Source of the DNA: Anniella stebbinsi | Taxonomy: Eukaryota > Chordata > Lepidosauria > Squamata > Anniellidae | Assembly (NCBI GenBank): GCA_029215795.1 | Contig: JARDYH010000007.1 | Coordinates: forward strand, 21,401,263-21,465,262 | DNA length: 64,000 nt | Direction: 5' to 3' | Shown here: piece by piece, positions 44,111 through 54,359 of the stretch | How the letters are laid out: the number at the start of each line of letters is the position of its first letter | How positions within the stretch are numbered: position 1 is the stretch's first letter | Made by a program: the position numbers and the translations under genes | Notes under the pieces: model-generated | Told to the model about the DNA's origin: nothing | Seen by the model: only the letters and a program-made list of their open reading frames with translations | Database searches by the model: none

Positions 44111-45823
44111 GGGATACTTCCACACATACTTTTATACATGGGGAGTATGAAATCAAAGCTTCTCTCTTGGAGATTACAGACTCTGGCTTGGAGCAAGATG
44201 TAGTCATAATTAAAGTAGACTCATTGATTTCCAGGGCACAGTCCTATTGATTGTGCTGTTGATGCTTGGGAAGCCCTGAACGTGGAGGTTTCCAAGATTC
44301 CTGTGCCCTGCCAGGCTGCAGCTCACAGGTGGAAGGAGCAGTGGAGGTGACTTTCACCTGCCTGTCCTCCAACTTTCCTGATTTTTCCTAAGCAGGCATT
44401 TCAGTATGTCTAATGAGAACACTTTGGAGGGGGAGGGATGGAGGCTGAAGCAGGCTCAGGGTGACTTGCATCCTTGCTTCTCTGGTCTCTTTTCCTCCCG
44501 ACACACGGGAATGCCCCTTTCCCTCCTTCTCTGAGGTTGCTTTTCTGTCCTCATGGGGCATCTGGTGAGGTCCTTTCCACGCCAGGTGCAGGGGAGGAGG
44601 AAAAGGGTGGGGGATCTACGACTCCCCCCTTCTAAGTTTGGAGCACTGTCACCAGCCTTGGAATGGTTCTTCCAAACTTCCCTAGGGTCCCTGAGATGTT
44701 CTCTGAAGGCCCATAGAATCAATCTCCTAGTCTAATTCTGAACCTCTATCATTATTTGGACCATTGTAAAACTGCTTTCATTGGTGAGCAACCTCCGGGC
44801 AACCCTTTCTGAGTTTTCCTATATATTAGGTCTGCATATAATGTCAGATCTTCCTTGATCGGCTGGGGTTGGGGAGGATTCTAGCAACATTTGTGAAGGG
44901 GTAATGAAAGTCCCACCACTTTGGGGGTATACCTTTCCGTAGTTTTATTTGTGAATAGTATTAGAGGGTGATTCCTTCTCTCCATTCCTTCATAAATAAA
45001 TAAATAAACATTCACATGAGGAAAAGTTATTTATACCTTGAAAGCTCACATTCCACACTTTGAAAAGTGGTTGGCCTTCATTTTTTTTTATTTATTTATG
45101 CACTTTCACTCAGGGCCAAAACAGACAATGAAAAAGGAAAGAAAGGAAGGAAGGAAGGAAGGAAGGAGAAAAGAAAAGATCTAGCTGCTGCTAGGTACAG
45201 ATTTAGAAGCAATATCTCTTTTGGCCCTCAGTGTGATGTGGAATTGGGTCAGTAATTATCAGTGTCATTGGAAAATGCTAAAAAAGAAAAGAAAAAAACC
45301 CTGCTCCCAAGAGTAATAAATTGATCTCTAATGTTCATGGCACCATCTCATATTGCTTTAAAATGTCATCTGCTTTTTGTCCAAGTCCAGAATACTAATC
45401 AGAGCTCAGTCTGCAAATTTATAAAAAGCCTTTGTAAAAGCTATATACTGTTAGATTTATAGTGGTGGGTCTTTTTTCTGCTGCACTAGGAGACATCCAG
45501 TGGTGGATGTCCCATCTTGCTAGCAGGCCTCACATTCCATCAGAATAACAACAACTTCACCACATATTATGGCCCATCAGCCACACACACACACACACAC
45601 ACACATAAACACGGAGCATAGGATTTTTTTAAAAAAATAAATAAATAGAATTAAAGTGAAAGTATATTCTGGACATGTGCAGAATCTTATCTTATTTTAC
45701 ATTCTAAGCCATAGAAGAACATCTTGATCAATTGATGCTTGAGCAGTAATACATCTGAGCATTACAAGTAGGCTAAATTACAGTCCAAATTATGAACCTT
45801 GACAACTTCCCTACTTCTTAGCT
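44111..45823. other. No gene; microsatellites only
   Basis: Contains (GGAA)n at about 45137-45167 and (CA)n at 45582-45605. Remaining sequence unassigned. Confidence 0.5.
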
Positions 45824-45981
45824 AGAGATGGGCAAACATGCAACATCTGAGTTTGTTGAGGTTATCTGAACCTTTTTTGAAGCTCGATTCACCCTGTTTG
45901 CATTCCCAAATGCAAGCATCCCTTTTTTTTCCAATAGGGAAAAAATTGGCATTTTTAAAAGTGCACTATTTTCCCCGAACT

Positions 45982-46019
<38 letters not shown>

Positions 46020-46080
46020 TTTTCCCCCAAACTGGGCATTTCCTCCCTCCCTATATGCTAAAGTATAAAATTTCAGTTTT
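45824..46080. repeat. hAT-like fragment with (GT)n
   Basis: TAGAGATGGGCAAACATGCA start resembles the hAT-like ends at 34481. A GT tract lies at 45985-46016. The right part runs into the next MITE. Confidence 0.5.
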
Positions 46081-46100
46081 GGGGGTGGGGTGGTGGATTT

Positions 46101-46294
46101 GTTAAAGTTGCAGGGGCCCTGCCTTCTTTTGTATATGGTCACTCTAGTATAGTGCATGCAACTTTAACTGTTATGATGAGGAGGGAATTTCACCAGGAAC
46201 TAATTGCATACAAATGACTCTGGCTGAAATTCCTTTTTCTCTACAACTGTTAAAATTACATGAGCCCTGACCTGGATTTTATCTGGTCAGCCTA
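46101..46294. mobile_element. Palindromic hAT-type MITE, copy 7 (left half missing)
   Basis: Begins at GTTAAAGTTGCAGGGGCCCT, keeps the centre TATGGTCACTCTAGTATAGT and the right end GATTTTATCTGGTCAGCCTA. Confidence 0.88.
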
Positions 46295-46869
46295 CCCAAT
46301 GGCTTTCCTCTCCTCCATGGGAAACTAGACTGTGCTGGCCTAAACTCTACCATATGAAAGCAAAGGGAAGAAAATTATATGTTATCTCAGAGGGTTTCAT
46401 TGTTTGCAATATAGCATTGATGTCCAACAAGGAGACGGAAAAGAGAAGAGAGATTTAAGACAAAGAACCTTTCACCCTGTTCTATAAACAGGAAAAGACG
46501 AAATGAACCTGCCATATCTGATTGAAGGGCCTCATTTTTCCCATTTATTCTGCTGCCGACTTGCCTTTAGACCAGCATCCAATTGATTGACAGGGCCTAT
46601 TTGTGAAATCAGCAGGGAAGAGCTGTAAATATTGTAATTGTGGCAGCATTGTACATCTGGACTTAATGTGCACCGACGATTTCGTACCATAAGGAGTTCC
46701 AGTGAATGCATGAAGTCAATCACTTGAACCTATCATGCTCACGCCACATTCTGCTTTGCTTTACTATATTTTATGTTTTTAAGAGAGTCGGGGTGCAGAG
46801 GAAGGAAAGCATTAAACAGTTGCTTTTTTATATAAAAAAAATGTGGATGGTCCCAAAATAGTTTTCATT
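46295..46869. promoter_or_regulatory. Possible conserved non-coding element with PBX/MEIS-type site
   Basis: 46490-46740 has no repeat signature and a dense, low-redundancy texture. It holds TGATTGACAG at 46584-46593, the decamer preferred by PBX-MEIS/PREP dimers, next to CCAATTGATT. Regulatory function is inference from motif and texture only. Confidence 0.3.
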
Positions 46870-47045
46870 GATTTGTTTTGGGGATGTGTTCAGATCTACT
46901 GAGACCAAGACAAGTATGAGTCCCTCTGGTCAAGGGACTGGAGCATCTCCTCTAAGTTGGGATACTTTAGCTTGGAAAAAAGGAGACTAAGGGCAGACAT
47001 GATAGAGGTGTACCAAATTATGCATGGTGTGGAGAATATGGATAG
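46870..47045 (+). mobile_element. CR1 LINE, 5' part of a copy split by a MITE
   Basis: GGTCAAGGGACTGGAGCATC, TTTAGCTTGGAAAAAAGGAG, GGGCAGACATGATAGAGGTG and AATTATGCATGGTGTGGAGA are in the order of the CR1 ORF2 C-terminal region. It resumes at 47552 after the insertion. Confidence 0.85.
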
Positions 47046-47551
47046 TAGGACTAGGACTGGGTAAGTCTTGGGCCTTGGCATCCCAAAGCTGAAGTTTGGA
47101 GGTCATTTGATGACAGATCCATCATATCATTCCAGATCAGCCATTTCCTCCCCCATTCTCAGGCCTTGGAAAAGTCTACAACTTCCAACTTCCATGCGAG
47201 AGCCGGCGATCTCGTGAGATCTCTCCCCGGAAGGAACGCAATGGTGCCATGCGTCGGAAGGATGCAATGGTATTGTGCGTCAGGAGAACGCACTGGCATC
47301 AGGAACACAGAGTTGCTGGTGCCAAGGAGCATGGAATGCCATGGCGAGCAGCAATAATTATAGTTTTACACTCTGCTCCTGGGCCCAGTAAGTCCAGCCC
47401 TCCCAGACACTGTGTGCTGGGAGCTGTAGACTTTCCCAGCACCTGGAAGTGGGGAGAAATGGCAGATCTGCCATTTTATGATGGATCCATCCTAAAATGG
47501 CCTCCAAGCTTCAGCTTCAGAATGCTGAGGCCCAAGGCTTGCACAGTCCTA
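47046..47551. mobile_element. 506-bp hAT-type MITE with exact 8-bp target duplication
   Basis: Flanked by atggatag at 47038-47045 and 47552-47559, exact. Left TAGGACTAGGACTGGGTAAG, right (inverse complement) TAGGACTGTGCAAGCCTTGG. The terminal inverted repeats extend about 50 bp, the first six bases of the left being duplicated. The interior has no transposase, and the frames at 47166-47701 are chance or CR1. A second internal block, GGAGCTGTAGACTTTCCC, resembles the ZNF143-type motif. Confidence 0.92.
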
Positions 47552-47945
47552 ATGGATAGAGTGACATTTTTCTCCCTCAACCCTAATACTAGAACCCAGT
47601 TGGGTCATCCCATGAAGCTGATTGGTGGGAGATTTAGGACAGATAAAAGGAAGTACTTCTTCACACAGCACATAGTAAAACTGTGGAATTCACTTCCATA
47701 AAATGTAATTGGATAGCTTTAAAAGGGGGTTGGATAAATTCCTGAAGGAGAAGGCTACCAATGGCTGCTAGCCCTGATGGCTATGTGCTACCTCTAGTAT
47801 CCAAGTAGTAAACCTATATAACCAGTTGCTGGGGAACATGGGTAGGAAGGTGCTGTTGCAGTCATGTCCTGCTTGTTAGTCCCTGGTCGTCAACTGGTTT
47901 GCCACTGTGTGAACAGAGTGCTAGATAAGATGGACCCTTGGTCTG
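47552..47945 (+). mobile_element. CR1 LINE, ORF2 C-terminus and 3' end (3' part of split copy)
   Basis: Reads LGHPMKLIGGRFRTDKRKYF then FTQHIVKLWNSLP, the terminal block of CR1 ORF2, followed by 3' sequence GGTAGGAAGGTGCTGTTGCA, CCTGCTTGTTAGTCC, CAACTGGTTTGCCACTGTGT and GATAAGATGGACCCTTGGTC. It abuts an L2 at about 47938. Confidence 0.9.
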
Positions 47946-48101
47946 GAAACTTAAGGTGGTCCAAAATTGGGCAATAAGATTATTAACTGGGACTGGTCAA
48001 TGTGAACATAGTATGCCAGTGCTTTGTGATCTGCATTGGCTGCCACTCCAGTTCCAGGCCCAATTCAAAGTGCAGATATTGATTTACAAAGCCCTAAATA
48101 C
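47935..48101 (+). mobile_element. L2-clade LINE, 5' part of a copy split by the 3.2-kb palindrome
   Basis: Reads LKVVQNWAIRLLTGTGQCEH, then PVLCDLHWLPLQFQAQFKVQ and ILIYKALNT, the KLQLVQNxAxRLLTGT / HWLPV / KAL blocks of L2 ORF2. It ends in the target duplication ctaaatac (48094-48101). Confidence 0.88.
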
Positions 48102-48112
48102 TAGGGGTGTGC

Positions 48113-48240
48113 ATCGGATCGGATCCGATCCACGATCCGAATCCAATCCGCCCCAAAATTGGGAAAATCCAATCCGATCCAATCCGATCAACCTCCGATC
48201 CGATCCGATCCGATCCGACGAGGTCTGATCCGGATCGGAC
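48113..48240. repeat. Left subterminal GATCC-rich zone of the palindromic element
   Basis: Repeated CCGAT/GATCC pentamers, e.g. CCGATCCGATCCGATCCGAT near 48197. Mirrored at 51210-51318. In Ac-type hAT elements the transposase binds short subterminal repeats, and a similar role here is inference. Confidence 0.85.
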
Positions 48241-49024
48241 GCCATTTTGAATGCTTTTTCCCATAGCCAAGTATTGTTTTACAAAAACGCCTATAACTTT
48301 TTCACTTTTAAAGATAGAAGGATGACACTTGGGTACATTGTACACTGGTTAGGGACAGTTATCTGTGAGAAATTTCAGAAAGATTGGTGCATGCGTTTTG
48401 TGGCAATTAATTTTTTAATAACTACCCAGGAATGCCTATAACTTTGTCATTTTTAAAGTTACACACATGAAACTTTGCCACATTGTAGGTGGTACCTTGG
48501 GACCTTTGTGTGTGAAATTTCAGCAACGTAGGTGCTTGTCTTGTGTGGCAATTAATTTTTAGAAAAATGGGTAGTAGTGGGGTAAATACATTTACGCCTC
48601 CCATTTTTTTATTTTTGAAGATACAAACAGGAAACTTGGGCAAATTACAGGTACCACTTGCCTTGATATGTGTGTGAAATTTCAGAAACATTGGAGCTTG
48701 CCTTGTGTGGCAATTAATTTTTGAAACAATGAGGAAAGAAACACCTATAACTTTGTCATTTTAAAAGTTACACACATGAAACTTTGCCACATTGTAGGTG
48801 GTTCCTTGGGACCTATGTGTGTGAAATTTCAGAAACATAGGTGCTTGCCTTGTGTGGCAATTAATTTTTTAATAAATACCCAGGAATGCCTATAACTTTG
48901 TCATTTTTAAAGTTACACACATGAAACTTTGCCACACTGTAGGCGGTACCTTGGGACCTATGTGTGTGAAATTTCAGAAACGTAGGTGCTTGTATTGTGT
49001 GGCAATTAATTTTTGAAACAATGA

Positions 49025-49140
49025 GGGATTCATTGGACAGCACTTGCCCATAGGGAATCATTGGACAGTACTTGCCCATAGGAAATCATTGGAAAGCACT
49101 TGCCCATAGGAAATCATTGGAAAGCACTTTCCCATTGAGA
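49025..49140. repeat. Four 29-bp tandem units in the left arm
   Basis: ATCATTGGAMAGCACTTGCC followed by CATAGGAA, four times with few changes. The mirror array is at about 50312-50430 in the right arm. Confidence 0.9.
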
Positions 49141-49571
49141 AATACAGTTATGCTCCCACTTTTTTATTTTTGAAGATACAAACAGGAAACTTGGGCACGT
49201 TGTAGACTGGTTAGGGATAGTTATCTGTGAGAAATTTCAGAAAGATTGGTGCATGCGTTTTGTGGCAATTAATTTTTTAATAAATACCCAGGAATGCCTA
49301 TAACTTTGTCATTTTTAAAGTTGCATACATGAAACTTTGCCACATTGTAGGTGGTACCTTGGGACCTATATGTGTAAAATTTCAAAAACGTAGGTGCTTG
49401 CCTTGCATGGCAATTAATTTTAGAAAAATGGGCAGTAGTGGGGTAAATACATTTGCGCCTCCCATTTTTTTATTTTTAAAGATACAAACAGGAAACATGG
49501 GCACATTACAGGGAACACTTCACTTGATATGTGTGTAAAATTTCAGAATGATAGGTCCAGGCATTTGGTGG

Positions 49572-49876
49572 CTACGAATTTTTTAGATTAAAAGTTATAA
49601 ACGTTTTTCCACAGAGGCTGGGGCTGTCAATTGCACCCTCCCGCCTCCCGGGAAGAAGAAGGAAACACTTTCTCTCATCTCTTTGATCCTTGCACACTTG
49701 GCTGCAACTGAGCTAGTATCCATTACAAAAGGAGAAACAAAGTAGCACTTGGCTCGTGTCTGCTTTGATACTTTCACTGAAGCAGAACGGCTGAGCCTAG
49801 GATCACTCTCTCTCGCGCTAGGATCGTACAGGAGAAATTTTCTACAGTCTACAAAGTGGTGTGTGCAGACACCTTG
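49572..49876. other. Unique spacer of the palindromic element
   Basis: 305 bases without the module structure: CAGAGGCTGGGGCTGTCAAT, GGCTGCAACTGAGCTAGTAT, TCTCTCTCGCGCTAGGATCG. It may be what remains of an ancestral element body. No domain recognisable on either strand. Confidence 0.6.
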
Positions 49877-51337
49877 CCACCACATGCCTGGACCTATCAT
49901 TCTGAAATTTTACACACATATCAAGTGAAGTGTTCCCTGTAATGTGCCCATGTTTCCTGTTTGTATCTTTAAAAATAAAAAAAATGGGAGGCATAAATGT
50001 ATTTACCCCACTACTACCCATTTTTCTAAAATTAATTGCCACACAAGGCAAGCACCTATGTTTTTGAAATTTTACACACATAGGTCCCAAGGTACCACCT
50101 ACAATGTGGCAAAGTTTCATGTATGCAACTTTAAAAATGACAAAGTTATAGGCATTCCTGGGTATTTATTAAAAAATTAATTGCCACAAAACGCATGCAC
50201 CAATCTTTCTGAAATTTCTCACAGATAACTATCCCTAACCAGTCTACAACGTGCCCAAGTTTCCTGTTTGTATCTTCAAAAATAAAAAAGTGGGAGGCAT
50301 AACTGTATTTCTCAATGGGAAAGTGCTTTCCAATGATTTCCTATGGGCAAGTGCTTTCCAATGATTTCCTATGGGCAAGTACTGTCCAATGATTCCCTAT
50401 GGGCAAGTGCTGTCCAATGAATCCCTCATTGTTTCAAAAATTAATTGCCACACAATACAAGCACCTACGTTTCTGAAATTTCACACACATAGGTCCCAAG
50501 GTACCGCCTACAATGTGGCAAAGTTTCATGTGTGTAACTTTACAAATGACAAAGTTATAGGCATTCCTGGGTATTTATTAAAAAATTAATTGCCACACAA
50601 GGAAAGCACCTATGTTTCTGAAATTTCACACACATAGGTCCCAAGGTACCACCTACAATGTGACAAAGTTTCATGTGTGTAACTTTTAAAATGACAAAGT
50701 TATAGGTGTTTCTTTCCTCATTGTTTCAAAAATTAATTGCCACACAAGGAAAGCTCCAATGTTTCTGAAATTTCACACACATATCAAGGCAAGTGGTACC
50801 TGTAATGTGCCCAAGTTTCCTGTTTGTATCTTCAAAAATAAAAAAATGGGAGGCGTAAATGTATTTACCCCACTACTACCCATTTTTCTAAAAATTAATT
50901 GCCACACAAGACAAGCACCTACGTTTCTGAAATTTCACACACATATGTCCCAAGGTACCACCTACAATGTGGCAAAGTTTCATATGTGTAACTTTAAAAA
51001 TGACAAAGTTATAGGCATTCCTGGGTATTTATTAAAAAATTAATTGCCACAAAACGCATGCACCAATCTTTCTGAAATTTCTCACAGATAACTGTCCCTA
51101 ACCAGTGTACAACGTACCCAAGTGTCATCCTTCTATCTTTAAAAATGAAAAAGTTATAGGCGTTTTTGTAAAACAATACTTGGCTATGGGAAAAAGCATT
51201 CAAAATGGCGTCCAATCCGGATCGGACATCTGGTCCGATCCGACCATCCTCCGATTCGATCCGATCCGATCCGACCCCCCAGGTCCGATTCCGATCCGCT
51301 ATCCGATCCGATCCGGGGGGGTCAGTGCACATCCCTA

Positions 51338-51775
51338 CTAAATACCTTGGGGTCCAGGCTACCTGAAGGATTATCTCCTTCCGTATATACTTGCCCAGAT
51401 CCTGACATTGTCTTCCGAGGTCCTTCTCTGGATGCCTGCACCAAATGAAATGGCTACTAGGGTAAGAAACATTTCCACTGAGGCACCCTTGTTGAGGAAT
51501 CACCTCCCCAGAGAAACTTGCCTGGTCCTTACATTGTGGTCTTTCTGGCCTCAGGTGATAGCCTTATTTCCCCAAGCATTTCTGTTGTTTTAGACTTTAT
51601 GTTATTTTTTAAAAAAATCTTTACACTACTACTGGTTTTGCCTTTGGTTTTATAATGCACTTTGAAAGATTAATATAATGTCATGCTGCATTGTCTGCTT
51701 TTAATTGTGAACTGCCCAATGAGCTTTGGCTGTCGGGCAGTACAAAAATGAAATAAATATATCAATAAATAAATG
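51338..51775 (+). mobile_element. L2-clade LINE, 3' part of the copy split by the palindrome
   Basis: From 51347 reads WGPGYLKDYLLPYILAQ, then EAPLLRNHLPRETCLV, then an end near 51593 and a 3' UTR with GGGCAGTACAAAAATGAAAT and (AAAT)n. It continues the ORF2 interrupted at 48093. Removing the element and one target duplication restores the L2 order, with one nearby frameshift. Confidence 0.88.
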
Positions 51776-51849
51776 CATTTTCATTTCAGCCATGAGACAA
51801 TATCCAGCTGTGCCATTTTGTGTAAGCACAAATGATGTTGCAGTAATAA

Positions 51850-52075
51850 AAAAACTAGGTTCTGAAGTTTGTGCAAGAGAAGAATCTAACTCAAGTACTT
51901 TTGTGCAAGTGAGCGCAAGTAGTTTTGCATTATGCCGTGTGCAATGTGTTGTGCAGCCCTTTGTGTAACTGGTTGGCAAATGCTTTGTACCTGTTGTGCA
52001 AACCATTGTGCAACTGCTTACACAACCAGTTGCATCATGGTAATGAACAACTGCTTGCAGAATGGAAAGATTCAG
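51850..52075. repeat. Degenerate TTGTGCAA-rich repeat
   Basis: TTGTGCAAGTGAGCGCAAG, TGCAATGTGTTGTGCAGCCC, ACCTGTTGTGCAAACCATTG and similar: GTGCAA-type words recur about every 15-25 bases on both strands. Family unknown. Confidence 0.55.
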
Positions 52076-52121
52076 CAGAGGTCTACTAGCACTATTTCAG
52101 TTTGTGGAATGTTACTGTTGG

Positions 52122-52160
<39 letters not shown>

Positions 52161-52530
52161 TATTTCTTACCCGTCTCTTCCTTTGGATCAAGGTGTGGAA
52201 CAACATTTGTATGATAACAATATTAAAAGAGCATATAAAACAATCAACACATTTCAAAATTCTTGGTTTAAAGTTCATCTGGGTAGGCCTGCTGGAAGAG
52301 GCTAGTTTTTATAGCTGCCTTAAACTCAGAAAGAGTGTTAAATTGATGACTCTCCTCCGGCAGGCCTTTCCAGAGTCTGGGAGCGGCAGAAGAAAAGGTC
52401 CTCCGGGTAACAGTTGTCAGCCTAGTTTTGGCTGACCGAAGTAAGTTCTACCCAGTGGACCTGAGTGTGCGGGGCAGATTATATGGGAGAAGGCAATCCC
52501 GCAAGTCACCTGGACCAAAACCCATGGTCC
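52122..52530 (-). mobile_element. L2-clade LINE 3' end with (AAT)n tail
   Basis: (AAT)n at 52122-52161, antisense 3' UTR (TTACCCGTCTCTTCCTTTGG), then antisense coding for the QRTFSSAAPRLWxGL-type block (CCAGAGTCTGGGAGCGGCAG; AAAAGGTCCTCCGGGTAACA). Same subfamily as 32100-32553. Confidence 0.85.
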
Positions 52531-53484
52531 ACACCTTGTCCTGAACAGATTATGAAAGCCAACCAGCCAAAGTCTAGTGAGCCTGACGTGGGGCATTCAG
52601 GGTGGGCCACTACAGACCCAAACTTTCCACCATTTTTTTCTCTTCCTCATGTGGGCATAAACAGGAACTGCACTAGGAGACCAAGGATAAGAAAAGAGCT
52701 ATCTTTGCCACCATTTGGCATTCATTTTCTTTCTTTTTCTTTCTTTCCTGGATTATAGAAGCAAGTTAAAAACTACATTTCTCCTGTAGCTTTCTTATTA
52801 AAAGGAACCTGAACTGATAAGCCACGAAGAAGAACAATTTTAATAGAGTAAATCAATGTTATAAAGGACATGCTAACTCCAGATTCTTTGTATCAAGGTC
52901 TTTACAAACATATGTTCAACCAATTACCAAGAGTGTAAAATAATGTCAATATGATTACCACATTGAAAATATGAATAGCACAAGAATGGGAAAATGTGAA
53001 GTTTTTCATTTGCCTTAATTAATTTGACATGATTTTTTGTGTGTGTGTGTCATGGAAAAATAGAATCACATGTTTTATTTTTTGAAGTTTTCAATTTTGC
53101 CCTGCTATATAAATAACTATATAAAAAGTGCTTCAGGGTATGAATTGCAATGTAGTAAGTCACATCTAATGTTTCCAAAGGGCTCTCCTTTCAGCCTCAT
53201 AGCTAATAAAGCTATGAGCCCAATATAAATTATTAACGCCATAATTCGTACCTTGTTGGATCTTATTAATTAAAAAGCAATACAAAAGAAATAAGAGAGA
53301 CTGGATGACATATTGATGTGGCTACAGGGCAATATTGTAGTATATTGCTTTTGAAATCAGAGTTTCTTTTCCCCATCAACACAGGTGATGAGAAAGGCCT
53401 AATTAATTCACTATAACCATTTGGGTGTCCAATAATTTTCTTCAAGATGTTTTAATGTAGGAATTAAGAAGAACATGCTTAGGG
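52531..53484. other. No gene; possible conserved non-coding stretch at 53150-53460
   Basis: 53150-53460 is repeat-poor with TAAT-core words (GGCCTAATTAATTCAC, CTTATTAATTAAAAAGC). Function unknown. Confidence 0.3.
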
Positions 53485-54055
53485 AGCAATCCTATGGACC
53501 ATAGACAGTGTCTGAGGGGCCATAGGGTACCTCAGATTCTCCGCTCCAAGGCCAGAGATAGCACACTGATTTCAGAGGTGAGAATCCGTGATTCACCCCT
53601 CCCCTTCCCCCTTGCAGCTGGCATGTAAGGATCCACACCAGCTACCTTTCCAAGATCTGGCATAGAACCTCAGGGGTGGGTGGGGGAAGGAGCCATTTCA
53701 GTGGGTGAGTAGAGGAGGAACACAAAAAGAGAGAAAAGTCTCAGGACGCTATAGAAAAGTTTGTTTCTTGATGCATTTCAGTCTTGTTTTTTTTAGGCCT
53801 TCTTCAAGGGACTGTAGGAGAATACTGCAGAGACCAGGATATGAGCTAACCTGGGACCTCTCGAGCTTCCTTACCTGCCCTCTCAACATTTCCACTAGAT
53901 GGGCAAAAAAAGCCTGTCTAATGAAAATGCAAGCAAGAAGACACGGAGGAGAAGATTGCCTCCACCACTCCTCCTGCCCTGAAAAGGATGATCATAACCC
54001 CCGCCCCTAGACTTGAGGGGCTTACAGTCATCTAGGGTGAAGCTTTTGCACCCTT
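53485..54055. repeat. Dispersed repeat R5, copy 2
   Basis: GAGCAATCCTATGGACCATA, TGTCTGAGGGGCCATAGGGT, GATATGAGCTAACCTGGGAC and CTTACAGTCATCTAGGGTG parallel copy 1 at 43660. It includes the GATGCATTTCAGTC / CCTTCTTCAAGGG motif near 53775-53815. Confidence 0.65.
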
Positions 54056-54359
54056 AATATGCTGAACTTTATTATTTACTTATTTGAATGGAGATCCATA
54101 GCTGGATGTTTCAATCACATTTGTACGGAGTTGCCTCAACGAGTACCATCATCTCATCTATGACTGGAGAATCCTTTTTTCTCCTTCTGAAATCTGATCA
54201 AATGCAGTAAAATATATATCTATCACTTCACAAATGGAGACCAGAATGTTAGTTTGAAAGCATGTAGAATGGACCGGAAAATAACATGGAGCCACAATGC
54301 CAAAGACTTGACAGTTGTTAGCTAGCACTGCATCTGTCAAAGATTGTGAACATTTTTGC

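Larger units (their letters stand above)
48102..51337. mobile_element. 3,236-bp palindromic, modular hAT-type element with exact 8-bp target duplication
   Basis: Ends TAGGGGTGTGCA (48102) and, in inverse complement, TAGGGATGTGCA (ending 51337). Exact flanks ctaaatac at 48094-48101 and 51338-51345. The left arm 48102-49571 pairs with the right arm 49877-51337 almost base for base, with only scattered differences and small indels. The spacer is 49572-49876. Outermost in each arm is a GATCCGATCC-rich zone (48113-48240; 51210-51318). Inside are about nine modules of roughly 145 bp in two flavours: one begins CCTATAACTTTGTCATTTTT, the other CCCATTTTTTTATTTTTGAA, and both end TTGTGTGGCAATTAATTTTT. 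No transposase is encoded and the frames in it are translations of the modules. 8-bp duplication and ends indicate hAT; family not recognised. Confidence 0.93.

Noticed and set aside
48113..48240. GATCCGATCC zone as a satellite or cloning artefact
   Set aside because: It is mirrored exactly at the other end of the element and lies inside the terminal repeats, so it is part of the transposable element.
48102..51337. Many 60-100-codon frames sharing a KFHTH...AKFHVCNFKND-type peptide
   Set aside because: They are translations of the ~145-bp modules in both arms and orientations. The repetition is at DNA level and does not indicate a protein family.
51932..52435. 167-codon frame with a poly-Asn run
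   Set aside because: The Asn run is the (AAT)n microsatellite and the remainder is antisense L2.
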